Shown: piece after piece, positions 26,379 through 41,261 of the stretch
How positions within the stretch are numbered: position 1 is the stretch's first letter
How the letters are laid out: every line of letters starts with the position of its first letter
DNA from: Cytospora piceicola
Lineage: Eukaryota > Ascomycota > Sordariomycetes > Diaporthales > Cytosporaceae
Reading direction: 5' to 3'
NCBI GenBank assembly: GCA_023375675.1
Contig: JALQBC010000069.1
Coordinates: 53,001-117,000 of the forward strand
DNA length: 64,000 bases
Position numbers and translations under genes: made by a program
The notes under the pieces: model-generated
The model's input: the letters and a program-made list of their open reading frames with translations, nothing else
Databases searched by the model: none
Told to the model about the DNA's origin: nothing

Positions 26379-27492
26379 TAAAAGCTTTCTTTAGCGGTTT
26401 AAATATTTAAACTGCTAAATATCCTTTTCTTAAATAACTTTAGAATATAAAAGGAATATAATATTATTATAAACTTTAAAAACAAAAAACTAACTTAAAC
26501 TTAAGTTTAGTAAATCTATATTTTAAGCTTACTTTATTATCCGGTTTATTCCTTTATAAAGACTATCTAATAATTAATTTTAAATTTTAAAATATATCGT
26601 TTCTTTATCTGTTACGCTTTCCTTACTACTTTTTTACCTTTATATTATACCAATCGATATAAGCTTATTAAGTATACTATACTTTTATAACTTTAACGTA
26701 CCGGAATTAATATTAACTATCGCTTATAGCTAAAAAAATATTCGATATTTATAATTATAACTTTTCTTTTACTATAAATATCTTATAAAAGGAGATTTAG
26801 TTATAATAGAATCTTTAAACTTACTATAATATAATTATAAAACGTATACTGTTTAACGACTTAAGGTTAAGATTAATTAAAATTAAAAAGAATTAAGATA
26901 ATATTTTAGTTTTATATTTCTTTAGTTTTAAGTTAATATAACTACTTAAAAGCTAACAAATAGTTATTATTAAAGAGAACTGTAATATCTTTATAACGGT
27001 TTTAAATTTAAATAAGATCGGTATATAAAAGTTAAAGCTAAAGTAATATTAATTATTAAAAGAAAGATCTTAAAAAGTACTTTTCTTCTTAATACTTAAA
27101 AAGATAAAATATAAAGATATTAACCTTAAAGGCTTAAAAGAAAGATAATCATTTTAAACGATAGCTTACTATAGCCGATATAATAATCCGGCTTATTTTA
27201 TATACTAATCGGCCGAACAGAGTTCTTTAAGTCTGTTTTTATTAAAGATAATTAAATCGCTTTTATAATATTTAATAAAAGAACTATTTAAATAATATTA
27301 CCTAATGTTCTTTTCAAATATCGCGTTTTAGAATATAATTATTAAAACCTTTAGTTAACGTATATAACTCAGTTTATATCCGAGTTTTTAGTAGTATATC
27401 TCGATATAAATTCTTAAAGTAACGCTGAATTTTTCCTTTATAAGTAAGTAAGTAATACTTCTTATAGCTATCTAGTTTATATATCTAATATA
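26379..27492. other. Decayed element sequence upstream of GC island
   Basis: This is AT-rich with moderately preserved stretches (26,480-27,480), probably the continuation of the S1/S3 element. No catalytic motif was recognised with confidence and no open frame exists. Confidence 0.4.
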
Positions 27493-27499
27493 ATTATTT

Positions 27500-27738
27500 G
27501 TTAGGGGCTGGCCTACGATGCGACAGCAAGTAGGTGCTAAAGGGATGTATTCTGAAGTATGAAGAGGAAGGAAGGAAGTTCCCTGAAGGGGAACTTCCTT
27601 CTGCTATATATATGTCACAGGAGGTCCGCTATGAAGGCATCGTGGGCCTTCTGCGGGCCCGCTATGGTCCCGTACTCTGAGGGACTATAGTCCTGTTCCC
27701 TAACCCTACGCGCGAGCCCTAAGGCTCGAGCCCATGAC
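27500..27738. mobile_element. GC-rich unmutated short insertion (MITE-like)
   Basis: A 239-base island of normal GC sits inside the AT-rich block. ATTATTT flanks both sides (27,493-27,499 and 27,739-27,745), a 7-base target duplication. The ends GTTAGGGGCT and AGCCCATGAC pair as an inverted repeat at 8 of 10 positions. Inside are a 12-base stem hairpin (27,572-27,600) and GGCCTACGATGC, mirrored by GCATCGTGGGCC near 27,637. It has no reading frame. The absence of C-to-T decay means it arrived after RIP of the surroundings, or is too short or single-copy to attract RIP. An hAT-type origin (8-base duplication with one mismatch) is possible. Confidence 0.7.
27572..27600. repeat. 12-bp stem hairpin inside GC island
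   Basis: AAGGAAGTTCCC, then the loop TGAAG, then GGGAACTTCCTT, forms an exact inverted repeat that extends by one more G-C pair outward. It lies near the middle of the short insertion and is perfectly preserved. Confidence 0.8.
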
Positions 27739-27745
27739 ATTATTT

Positions 27746-30700
27746 CGATTAATAAATTCTTTATACTTTATAATCTTTATCTGAAAGGTTTCTATAACTA
27801 TAAAACTATTATAGCTACTATTGTTAAAGCGAAAGTAGGCGGTATAAAAGGTTTTAAAAAGCTTAGTTAAAATAAAAAAACGTAAGCTGTTATTTTTAAT
27901 TATATTTTAAAGAAAGCTTATAATAACTTCTCGGATACTAGTATTACTTACTATAATAATTTATTAGTCGGTATCGACAATATAAGCTTTTTAATAAAGT
28001 TAGTTATATTAAAAAGATACTTTTACTTACCTTTAATATTATTAACTACTTTAAAAATAAGCTGTTTTTTAATTTAGTTTAGATTTTAACTACTAGTATT
28101 TAGCTGAAGTAAGCTATCCGGATCTTTTAGTTTAAGCTAAAAGTTACTAATTTAAATCCTTTCTTAAAGATATTAAGGAAAATACTATATTCCTATTAAT
28201 ATTAAAGGGAATTTTAGTTCCTTCTTTCTTTAAAGATATTCTTTTGAATTATAAAGGTGAAAAAGGTGTTTATAAAGATTAAATTTAAATATAAGGCGTT
28301 AGTAAGATATATAAAAGATAAGTTTTAAAAAGTACTACTTAACTAATCCTTTAGCTACTTAATTACTTATATTTAAAGTTTTAAAAAAAAGGTTTACTTA
28401 AAACTATCTTTTACATATAAAGAGAAAGGATTATATTCTGGAAAGTATAAGCTTAGCTTTTTATATTTAAGTTAGTAAAGTCGATAAAGTTAATAATAAA
28501 TAGTTTTTTACTTATAGCTGCTTTTACGTTAGCTATATTCTTAACGTACCGAAAGGAACTTATTTTTACTTATAGTATATTTATATATTAAAGTTAATAT
28601 AAAAGATATTAAATATATATAAAAGAACTTTTTAAAAGTAAGTAGGTAGATATATATAAGATTTTAAAATGAACGTTAATAATAAAAAGAAAGAAAGATA
28701 GAATCTTATTATAATAAATAAAGGTAAAGTTCTTATAAAGATTAAAGTTAACTAAACGGTTTTTTATTACTATAAAAGTAAGTAATTAATAACAGAAGGC
28801 ATATTAGTAAAAGAATTTACTTTAAGTAAGTAAATTAACTAAATAATTATATTACTTTTTTTAATTTTTTTATTAAAGTAAATAGTTTTTACCGATAACT
28901 TAAAGAATAGCTTTAACTATTATTTATAGTTTAAGTATAGTAAATTAAACAGAAACCTTTATTAGCTTAAAATATTTCTTCTTTCTTTATTATAATAAGA
29001 AGGTATACAGTTATAAGTATACTTACTTTTACCTTTTACTTAAACTTAAATAGTTTTATTTTCGATTTAATCTTTTTAACTTTCTTTTAACCTTAACTTT
29101 AAACTACTTTTTTATAACCGACTTTTTCTTTTTTATATTAACTTTATTACTATATTTCTTTTATATACTTAAAATATCTTCTTCTTTTATTAATATTTAA
29201 CTGTTTTTCGAAAACGTAAGCTTTTTTAAGTAGCTTTTTTAAATTTACTTTTATGTTTTTATTTAGCTTTATATTAAAGATAATACTGTTTAGTATTTCT
29301 TTATCTTTAAAGGTTTTAAAAGTATAAGGAATAACTTTAATAATTTTAGTAAAACTTAAAATAACGTTTTTAATTATATTACTTTTTTAAAAATATAGAG
29401 ATGAAGTTATTTAATACTATTATAAGTAAGCGATTAAAAATATTATAGTATTTATTACTTTTACTAACCGGCTTATTCTTTCTTTAATAACTTTATTAAG
29501 ATTAATAGACGGAACTGTTAGCCTTTTATAGTTTATTTTATTAACGAACTACTATTTAACAGATATATTAAGCAGATTAAAACTCGGGTAGTAAAGTAGT
29601 AAGCTATAGTAATTAGATTCTTTACCTACCGAAATCGGAATATTTATAACTAATATATTAAAGTTTTCAGTACTTTTTATATAAAGTATATAAATAATAA
29701 TAGAAATCTAGTTTAATTATACGTTAACTTTTTTTTCTTTAAGTATTTCTCTTACATTATTAGTTATTTTAAGTTTTACGTTAATTATGTTTTTAAAGTT
29801 ATTATTACTAATTATAACTTTAACTAAATAGGCTTAATCGACTAATTTAATAATAAAGTATATAAAGGTATTCAATATAACTTAGTTATAGCTTAATTAA
29901 TTTTTATAAACTTTAAAAAGTATAAAACTAAAGATAAAGAAATTATACTAGTTAGTATTATTAAGGAAAAACAGTTTTATTATAAGTAATAACTTATTAT
30001 ATTAACAGCTATTTAAAAAGAACCGGATTTATAAAGGGAATATAAAAATTAAGTTAATTATAAAAATATAAATCTGATAGATAAATACGTAAATAATTTT
30101 TTTACATTAAGGTAAATAAAATCTTTAATATTAGAATTAATCCTTTTTTTAAAAAACTAAACATTAAGACTATAAGCGGCCTTCCTTCTTTAGCTATACT
30201 TATAATATAAAGCTGCTTAAATAAACGTAATATAAATAAAATAAAAACTAAAAGAAAAAGAAAGAAAATAAAGGAAAAGTAAAAGTAATAAAAGAATAGT
30301 AGTAAAATAAAATACTAACAGTAGAAAACTATATATAAAAGGTTTTATAATAGACTTATAACGGTTTAAAGATAGATAGTAGGCGAATTAATTAAATATC
30401 CTTAAATAATAAAAAATAAAAGAAAAAGAAAAAGATAAGAATTAGTAATATTAAAGAAGTAAAAGTTTATAATAAATATTTTATAAAAAAGATATAGAAA
30501 AATTATTATCTTTAATTCGGTATATTAAGATTTAAATAAACTAATTATATTATTTAGCTTTTCTTTACTTAAATATTTCTTTTATTATCGCTTAAGTTTA
30601 AGGTTTAAAATTAAAGATTATTACTTTATTTAAGTTATTAAAGTTACTTAGATTATCTTCCTTTCTTATATTAAGAACTATAAATATTAAAATTCTTAAA

Positions 30701-33700
30701 AAACTTTAAAATTAATTAAAGCTAAGTAAAGTAAATATATTAAGTTTTAAAATTTAAAATATATTAGTTATAGATACTTTATTTTAATAAACTTTTAAAC
30801 GTTTTTTAATAGTTTTATAAATAAAAAATAAAGAAACTAATATAAGCTTATTAGTCTTAAAAAGAACTTGTTTATCTTTACTTAAATTTAATAATATTAA
30901 AGTTTTTATTTTTAAAACTTTTAAGTATTTTAAATAAACTTTTTAATATTTCTAATAAAGAATATACCTTTAAGAAAAATCGTATTACTTATCCGGATTT
31001 AATAAACGTATTTAAATAAGATATAATTAATAATAAATAGTCCTTTTTAATAATAAGTAATTTTAAGTGTTTTTAAATAAAATATTTTCTTTATATAGTT
31101 ATAATTTAAAATTATATTGCTTTTTTAAAGTAAACTTTTTTTAATTAAACTTTAAAAGTTTATTTTATTAGCTACTTTCTGTTATTATAGTATTACTACT
31201 TTAATAGTAGTTTAAATATTTACTTTTTAATTAATTATAAATTAGATTTCTACTTTAAAAGACTTTTAACTACTTTAATTAAGCTTTTATAAAATAACCT
31301 TTTATATAAGAATCTCGGTTTTTAAAAACAATTAATAGTTTTTATTTAAAAATAAAATAAAAAGTATAAAACTATAAAAACAGCAGATTAAAGTACAAAT
31401 AATAAAAATTATAATTTAAAATACTACCGTTATAATATCTGCTTATTTACTATTTTAATTAAAGTACTAATAATAAAATAATATCCTTTTTAAATAATCC
31501 TTTAAGCTAAAGAATTATAAAGTAAAACCTAAATAAAAAGAATACTAAGTTATTTAATAATAGCTTTAAACTCTTTTTTATTTTCTACTCTTCTGTTAAT
31601 ATTAATAAATAATAAATATCTATAAGTAAAAATAATATATTTTTTAAAAAAAACCTTTTTATTATTAGTAAATCCGATTTCTTTATTAGTTTAGTAATTA
31701 TATATTTTATTAAATTATATTAAGCTTTAGTAAGGAATTAATAGCTTTAATTATTAGGTATATATTAAATATTAACTTTAATCTTTTAAAATAGCTATTT
31801 AAAAACTATAAAATAAATATCTTTACTTTAAAGCTTTAAATCTTACTTATTATACTTAAGATAAGTTTAAATAGTTTTAATAACGTTTAATTAAAACCGT
31901 TTTTAAAAGTATAATCTTTTAAGCTTAATAAATATTATATTTTAGCTTTTATTTAAAAGAGTTTTTATTAAAAGTCGGGATTATTAATAATACGTTAGTG
32001 TAAAAAATATTCTTTTCTTTTTTTTAAAAGTAAAATTAATTATATAATATTTTAATGCTTTATTCTTAAACCGTTTAATAGCTTATCTTTATATCTTTTA
32101 AAAAAATTAATAGTAAAAGAAAAGAACTTTATATATTATAAGGATTTATTAAACTAAATTAACTTTAAGTTTAAAATCTCTTTTACCGGTATTATATTAA
32201 TTTAAATATTATATTAGTTATTGAAATCTCTTTTTAGATTTTTAGTAAAGGCTTTAAATATTAATAGTTATAAAAATATATTAATAATAAGATGTTTCTT
32301 TTTAAGAATATACTTAATAGTAAAGTCGAAAATTCTAATAATAGTAATTTAATAACTTAATAAAGCGTTTAAAATATCCGATATACTATTATTAATTTAG
32401 TTAATAAAAACTTAAACGTTTATCTTTAAAATAAAATTATATTTAAAGAGATATTAATAAAATCGCTAAAAAGTATAAAAAGCTACTTAATACTTTTTTT
32501 ATAGTATTATACTTTTACTTAGCTTAAGTTTAAAAACTACTTTTAAAATAAGCCGGTTTTTAATAACCTTTAACCTTTTATATAAAAATAGCTCTATATA
32601 TAATTAAACTAATATTAAGTATTAAAATAATAGCTTTAATATTAAGTAAGTAATTAAGTTTAATAATAACCGGTTTATTAACTAATAAATTAATTAACTT
32701 TTTTATAGTAAATAGTTAAGCTTTTTTTTATTAAAAACAATGGTTTTTTTTATTAAGTTATACTATAGTTAAGCGAGAATAATAAAGTTTTAAATTTAAT
32801 AATTATAATAAATAACTATTCTTAAAAATAATTAGAAGTCTTTAAAATTATTATAAACTGTTTAGCTTTTAATCTTTTAGATTTTATTTAGTTAAAGACA
32901 CTGTCTAATTAATTTATATACGTAACCGATAATATTTACTTATTTTCGATACTATTTAAATTTAATACTTAAAATCGTTATTTTACTTAACTTAGTATTA
33001 AAAAAACCTTAATTAAACTTATAAATATATTTTATAATATAGTAAAAAACATTTAAAAGCTTTTTTTAAAATCTTATTTTAATAAGTTAAATATAAAACT
33101 TTAATAGTAATATTATTAAAGAAAGCTTAATAAATATAAAAAATTAAGTTATATAATAAATAAACTATTATCTTTATAAATTAAGTAGTAAAGTTTATTA
33201 CTTTTATTAATAAAGTATATATCCGGAAAAAGCTTAGAAAGGTAGTAAACGTTATTATATTTTAACTATTTAAATAAAGCTTAATTTAATTATATTTAAA
33301 ATAAAAATCGAAAAAACATAAAATCTTATATATTAAAAACTTTTTAAAAACTTAATTAGCTATTAATAATATAAAAGCGTTTTTAATTATAAATGTATTA
33401 TACTTTTAAGTATTATTAATAAAACAGAGTACTATTCTTTTTTTTAAACTAAGAACTAATAATTATAATATAAACTATAACTATTTTTAATAATCTATTT
33501 TTTTAAACGTTTTCTAAATAACTTTAAGGTTTTTAACTTAAAAGTATAAGAGATCGGGATATTCTTTAACTAAAAGACGTTATAAAAAACAGTTTAAATA
33601 ACTTAAAGAAAAGTAACTTTTTCGATAATTTCTTTAATTTTAAAGTAGTTTTATATTAAACTTTTATTTTAGTTAATTAATATATACTAAAATATCTCGA

Positions 33701-35904
33701 CTTTAGTTAGATTAAACTTATTATAGCTAGTTTTTAATATTTCCTTTTACCTTTTTTTTGTTAGCTAACTTTTAAGCTAGATATTTAAAAACTTCGGTTA
33801 AATTTAAAAATTGTATTTATTAAACGGTAATTTAAGTTAATTAGCTTTTACTATTTCGACTTTTTCTATTTTCTATATCGGATCTTTTTTTAAAATAAAA
33901 CCGTTCGGCTTTAAATTATAAACCGGCTTAACTTTAAAGATAACCCTTTTATAAAAAGTATTAACTATCTTTACTATCTCTTTAATAGTTTAATATATTT
34001 ACTTTAAAGAATAGTAAGTTAAAACTCTTTTTTTATAGTTTTTTAGTTTATTAATTATATTAATTTTAAAAGTAACGGTAGTTTTTATTTTATTAAATAA
34101 AAATGTATATATTTTTAAGTTTTATTTTAACTATTTTAAATACTATTAAAACGAATATAGGTATATCTTTATTAAATAAAGAAAAAACAGGAATATTATT
34201 TAATTTAAGTTAATTAAAAACTTAAGTAAAGATATTTTTATTACTAATAATGCTATACTTTTCAGAAATATAATTATTAAACTTTAGTTTTTTTTTAAGT
34301 TTACTTTTTAAATAAAAGTTAACTTAAACAGAAGTTTTAAGCTTACCTTTTACTATAATAACTTGTTTAATATTATTAAAGCGAAAATTAGCTTTAAGTA
34401 AATTATTAGGTAAATATTTAAAAGTAAGCTTTATTTAAAAGATAAATAGTATCTTAAAAAAGATATTATAGTTTATTTTTATAATTCGATCTTTTACTAT
34501 ATAAAAGATAACATACTTATAATAACCTTTAATTTAAACTAAGGTTTTAAAAACGCTTAAAAGGTTAATCCTTTTTTATTATATATTTAAAAACCGATAT
34601 CGGTTTAAATAACCGAAAGTCTATACTTATTATAAATACTTACTTTTAAAAGGTTAAGTTTAATTTTCGGTATTAAGTATTAATAACTAAATACTATTAC
34701 TTTTAAATCTAATCTAAATAGTAAAGTAATAAATTAAAGCAATACTTTTTTAAAGTCTTTCGGTATAAATATTTATATTAATAACCTTTTAGTAAAAATA
34801 CGCTTTAATTATACTAATTCAAGTATTAAAAACTTTTTAATTTTTAAAGAAAAACTTAATTAAGTTAAAGCTAAGCTAGTTTTATTATAAAAACTTATTT
34901 TCTTATTAGACTGTTATTACCTTTAAAGCTTTAAGCTAATTAATTACTTTATTATTTAAATTCTAGCTTTTTTTATAATTAAAATTAATAATTTTTATTT
35001 TACTATCTTAAAGTATTTAAATATAATAAATAATACTATTTCTTAAAGTTAGAATGTATTTAAAAGATTTTATCTTAAGTATATTCTTTAAGAATATAAA
35101 AGAACTAATTAACTAATATTCTTTTAAAGTTCGGGATAGTATTTTATATTTTTATTTATAGGTTTTATTTTAAAAATAGCTAATTAAAGTTATTCTCTTT
35201 AGCTTTTTTTTTTTAATTTAATCTTTAAATATCAGAATACTTCGAGTAATAGTTTTAAAAACCTTATCTTTAACTTAAGTAATCTTTTATCCTTTAATAA
35301 CGTTATTATTAACTTAAGCTTAATTATTAATATTAAGAACCTTTCTTTATTCTTTAATATTAAATATTATTTTTAAAGAAGCAGTAATAGTTAGCTTTTT
35401 AAGTAGTATATATCTGGAAAATATATTTAAAAAACTACTTTAATTAATAATTATTTAAACCGACTTAATATTTATATTATTACTATTAAAGTTATTTATA
35501 AAATCGTAAAGTAACTTAATAATAATATACTTAAAATTACTTTAGAATCGGAGTTTACGCTTAATGAAAATTTTATACCTTTTAACTATAGGTATTTAGT
35601 TTTAATTATTTCAGGCTTAAAGCTTTAAAATTACTAAAACGACTTAAAAAGCTTTTGCTTTTTTATTATTATAATACTAGCTAATTAAGTTTACCTTAAC
35701 TAGCTTTCTTTTATCTTAAAAGACCTTATCTCTTATTTTAATTACCTAAAGTATTTATCTTTTATTTTAATTACTTAAAGATTTATCTCAAGTTTAAACA
35801 GATAAGAATACCTTTTTTCTTTAACTTTTTAAGTAAAAGACATTAATTAGCGTTATAGTTATTTCGTTTATATATATAACAGAGTTTTTTAATCTTAACT
35901 ATTT
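27746..35904. other. AT-rich decayed DNA, probably transposon interior
   Basis: About 8.2 kb without a usable frame, lying between the two S1 copies. Patches with more G and C (27,820-28,060; 29,570-29,640; 33,800-33,950) suggest decayed coding sequence. I could not confirm a polymerase, transposase or LTR motif. If the S1 copies were LTR-like, this would be the internal region of one very long element, but no TG/CA ends or target duplication were found. Confidence 0.4.
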
Positions 35905-36925
35905 TTAAACTAATTAACCTTTATTTTATAATAATAAATATAAGTAATAAGGTTTTATTTATTAATATATTCTTTATTAGCTATTTACTTATTAATATTA
36001 TTAAAGTTAATTAAAAAGGTAAGATTTTAAATTTAGTTTTTTAGTAAAATACTTTTAAATAACTAACGATAATTATATTATTAAGCTTTAACGTTTTTAT
36101 ATACTTAGTTTTAAATATTATTAATATTTTATTAAAAATATAACTTTTCTAACTAATTATTTTCTAAAGGTTTATATTACTTATTTTTAAAGTATTTAAG
36201 TATTTAAAAAGATCTTAATATTAATTATCTGATATAATCGAAAGACTAATACTAGCTTATAGGTTTAAGTCTTACTTATTAAAGGTTTTAAAAAAGAGAA
36301 CGGAGATTCGTACTGCCAGTATAGAGATTCGCACTGCTACGATGTATAGTACCTGAATCAGAAAGCCCTATCGCTGCAGATTGATCTGATTAGCTAGACG
36401 AAGGCTGCCTTAGAGACAGCAACTGATTAAAGCGACTGATTGAAGCGATTAATTAAAGCGACTAATTAAAGCGACTAATTAAAGCGACTGATTGAAGCGA
36501 CTGATTAAAGCGACTGATTGAATTGATTGAAGCGATTGATTTCAATTAAAGCGATTGATTTAAACTGATTGAATTAAACTGATTGAATTGAAGTGGTTAA
36601 GTTGCTAGCCAATCAGATCAATCTGCAGCGACAGGGCTTTCTGATTCAGGTACTATACATCGCAGCAGTGCGAATCTCCATACTGGCAGTGCGAATCTCC
36701 GTTCTCTTAAAAAATACAGCTTAAGTATAAAATTAAACAGCTTTATTTTAAAAAAGAAAATCTTTAAAAAAGAAAACCGATATAAAATCTAGCTAATAAG
36801 TTTATAAAGTTATTACTAAGAAAATAAGATCTTATCTTTTCCGGTTATCTTAAATATTATATTTAAATATATTCTTATTACGGTTTTCCTTATATTAAAC
36901 GATTAAATAAAGCTTTAAAGGATTA
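35905..36925 (+). repeat. Second copy of S1, interrupted by MITE
   Basis: This aligns with 25,540-26,110 on both sides of the MITE at 36,297-36,705. The left flank GGTTTTAAAAAAG and right flank CTTAAAAAATACAG rejoin to give the uninterrupted GTTTTAAAAAATATAG seen at about 25,896-25,911. This shows the MITE moved into an existing S1 copy. Confidence 0.75.
36297..36705. mobile_element. MULE-like MITE, well-preserved 409-base copy
   Basis: The copy opens AGAACGGAGATTCG and closes with its complement. The ~100-base inverted ends and the tandem AAGCGACTGATT units in the core match the copy at 4,792. The flanks TTTAAAAAAG (36,287-36,296) and CTTAAAAAAT (36,706-36,715) agree at 8 of 10 positions. 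The paralogous empty site at about 25,898-25,908 contains a single TTTAAAAAAT. That comparison supports both the boundaries and the 10-base duplication. Confidence 0.85.
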
Positions 36926-36927
36926 TT

Positions 36928-38570
36928 TATTAAGTATAGTTAAAACTAGCTTTTTAAAGAATGTTCTATAACTTTAAGTTTAATATATAACCTTTTAATT
37001 TAAAAAGTTAAAAGTTTATTTTAAAATTCTATTTAAATTTAATAATCTTACTTTCCGGCTTTTATAAAAATTTAATTATACTTTAAACTAATAAAGTAAA
37101 ATAACTTTAAAATAGTTAATAATATAAGTAAAAATAAAACCTTCTTTTTTATTATTTAAAGTATAAAGCTATTAGTAATTATAACGTTTATACGTTTACT
37201 TTAATTTCTTCTTTTAATTAGCTTAAGTTTAAACGCTTAATATTTATATTATAAAATTTATCGTTATCTTTAGTCTTATAACTATTATTTTTAAAATCTT
37301 TAAAGTATATTAATTAAAGATCTTTAAAATCGATCGAATAATATTATAAAGTTTAAGGTAATCGGTAATATTAATACTGTCGAAAGGTTTAAAGCCGAAG
37401 GCTTAAATCCTTTTAATTAGTAAAATACTAATAAATAAGCTTAAGTACTATATTAGTAAAAAAAGCTAAAGGGGCATATACCGGTAATTAAGATTAATTA
37501 AAAGGTATAAAGGTTTTATAATTTTATTTTAAAAGAGTAGAAAAGGTTACTTAGTCTTTTATTAATATCTTTTTTCTTTATTTTTTATTCGGACGATTTA
37601 GTTAGGTTTGTTTTTTTCTTTTAACGTTTCTTTCGGTTTATCTTTAATCTTTGTTTTTTTATTAGTCGTTTAATTAAACCTATCGATATAGTTAACTTTA
37701 CTATAAAATATTAGATTATTATTTAAAACAGATATAAGTGCTTAATATATTACTACTATAAACTTAAAGGAAAAAGATAAGATAAAAGAATATATTAAAC
37801 TTTTCTTTCTAATAATAAAGAATTAAATAAAACCTAGAGATACTTAATTAATTTTATATTTACTAGAAAAGGTATTTAATATAAGTTTAAGATAATACTA
37901 ATAAAGATAAATAAATATTAGTTTTCTCGATATTTATTAAAATATAAAAAAACTCTTTAAAGAAGATATTTTAAAAAGCAGAATATAAAACAGTTTTAAT
38001 TAATACTATTACTAAACGTTATAACTATTACAATAATCCTTTTCCTTTTTAAGCTTTTTAAAAACCCTGTTTGTTTATTAGTTAACTATTTAGTTATTTA
38101 TATATAATATGTTTTAAGTTTATTAAAGAAAAACAGCTTAAAACTTAGATTTTTAATTGAATTAATATAATACTAGTAAACTGTAAGGTTATATTTAACT
38201 GTAAAGACTTGTTTCTCTTCTGTATTTTTTCGTTTTAAATAAGTGTTTAGTTTAATAACAGGTAAAGAAACCCTTTTTTTTTGTAAGCTTATCTTTATAA
38301 CGTTATAAATCTATTATATATTATAAACAAAATAGAATTAATCGGTAAAACTCGATATTAAACGTTATAGCTCGAGTATTTACTTTATTTCTTTTAGTTT
38401 ATACCTTTAATATCTAGCGGTTATAAACCTCGGTTTTAGTAAGTTTTATACTTAAGTAGCTTAAAAGTATATAGTTTTAAACGTTAATATATTTTTTAAA
38501 ATATCTTTAGTCTAATTAAATTAAAGAATCTAAAAAAGCTAAAGAAACTTATATTTAATTTATAAAGTAA
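36928..38570 (+). repeat. 1.64-kb direct repeat S2, first copy
   Basis: This aligns in order with 41,262-42,897. Shared stretches include TATAACTTTAAG near the start, AAGTATAAAGCTATTA (about 37,160 and 41,505), the TTAAACAGATA-type segment (37,725 and 42,045) and the final ATAAAG...ATTATAAAGG-like junction. Both copies are followed by S3 sequence. The copies differ mainly by transitions, consistent with RIP after duplication. The function of the original sequence is unknown. Confidence 0.65.
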
Positions 38571-38789
38571 ATACTAAATATTATAAAGGCAAGTAAGCTT
38601 TATAAAAGACTAAAAGCTACCGGCTTTACTATATTAAGGTTAACTAGGGAACGGCGGTAGGACTGCTTGCCGAGAAGGCCTTCCGTTAGAAAGGATCGGA
38701 ATCTTAATAGCTACTTAGGTAGATAGTTATATACGCCGCTTAAGGCTGCGGAGGATACGATAGAGTAACGCCCTTCGAAGCGGCGAAAT

Positions 38790-39865
<1,076 letters not shown>

Positions 39866-39879
39866 AACTTAATTTAAAT

Positions 39880-40760
39880 CTAATGGCTTATATCAGCTTT
39901 CGGTAGAAGAGGAAGGGAAGAAAGAGCTAAGGTTTATATTAAGAATCTTAAGAACCTATAGAATTAAAACTATTAGCTTTAATAGTAAGCCTACTTTAAG
40001 CGCTACGATTTAATTAAATATACCGTTTAATAGCCCTTTGTCTAAAAATTTAGATTGAGGTTAGTTTCATTTAATCGGATTAAAACTCGAGCGTGCATCT
40101 TAATATAAACTTAAAGACTTAAGTAAGTAAAGAGAAAGGGAAAGGCTAAGGTTTAGGTTAAGAACCTTAAGAACTTATAGAATTAGAACTATTAGCTTTA
40201 ATAGTAAGCCTACCCTAAAGGCTACGATTTAATTAAATATACCGTTTAATAGCCCTTTTTAGATTTAGGTTAGTTTTATTTAATCGGATTAAAACTCGAG
40301 CGTATATCGTAGTGTAAACCTAAAGGCTTAGGTAAGTAAAGAGGAAGGGAAAGGCTAGGGTTCGGGTTAAAAACCTTAAGAACTTACAGAATTAGAACCA
40401 TTAGCTTTAATAGTAAGCTTACCTTAAGGGCTACGATTTAATTAAATATACCGTTTAATAGCCCTTGTCCTATAGATTCAGATTTAAGTAATGCCTTTTT
40501 AATCGGATTAAAACTAAAGCGTGCATCTTAGTTCGAACCTAAGGTCTTCGGTAGAGAAGAAGGGAAGGAAGGGCTAGGGTTCAGGTTAAGAACCTAAGAA
40601 ACCTAAAAAACCTAAGGAATTACAACTATTAGCTTTAATACTAAGCCTACCTTAAAGGCTACGATTTAATTAAATATACCGTTTAATAGCCCTTTCTCCA
40701 CAGATTCAGATTTAGGTAACTGCTGTTTAATCGGATTAAAACTCAGTCGTGCATCTTAGT
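39880..40760 (+). repeat. Four tandem ~205-225-base arm units
   Basis: Each unit carries a GAGGAAGGGAAGG-like start, then CTAAGGTTT or CTAGGGTTC (at about 39,928, 40,147, 40,352 and 40,577), AAGAACCT, ATTAGCTTTAATAGTAAGC, TTTAATTAAATATACCGTTT and AATCGGATTAAAACT. The unit is present once per arm in the element at 8,411, so it expanded to four here. No reading frame spans the units. Confidence 0.85.
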
Positions 40761-41261
40761 TCTTCTATAGAAGGTCTTATTGTAAGCCTTATCGTAATCG
40801 GCCTTATCGTAGGCCTTAAAGTGACTGTAAGTCTTCCGGCAGGCATTAAAAGGCCTTACAATCTCTAGTTCTCTTAGCTGTTCGACAGCTAAAATCACTG
40901 CTTTTCACAGCTAATCAGATCCTTTAAACAGGTGCTATAGCGAATCAGCATAATTGTAATTTAAAGCTAATCAGAATTAAAAATAGGTAGTATAATCTTA
41001 AAGGTAAACAATTTTCTATTATACTCGCCCGCCTTATAAAATAAACATTAACCTTTTTAACAGAAGGTATAACCGTCGGCTATAAAAATAAAGGTAATAA
41101 AATAAAAAAGATAATGTTTAAGTTTAATTACGTTAGAATAAGTATAAGTAGTAAAGATTAGTTATATATTATTCTTTTCTAAGTAAAAAGAGTAACTAAA
41201 ATAAGTATTCGAGATACCTTTTAAAAGACATCGACGTAAGGTCTAGTACTACTAGCTACTG

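Noticed and set aside
26480..27480. Possible pogo/Tc1-like transposase remnant
   Set aside because: Some residues near 26,960 vaguely resemble such enzymes, but no catalytic aspartate motif or terminal repeat could be found.
25540..36925. S1 copies as LTRs of a ~10-kb retrotransposon
   Set aside because: No TG/CA-like ends, target duplication or matching sequence following each copy. S1 is followed by S3 in one place and S2 in the other.
40350..40380. CTAGGGTTCGGGTTAA words resembling telomeric TTAGGG
   Set aside because: They occur once per ~215-base arm unit as part of a longer conserved sequence, without TTAGGG tandem repeats.
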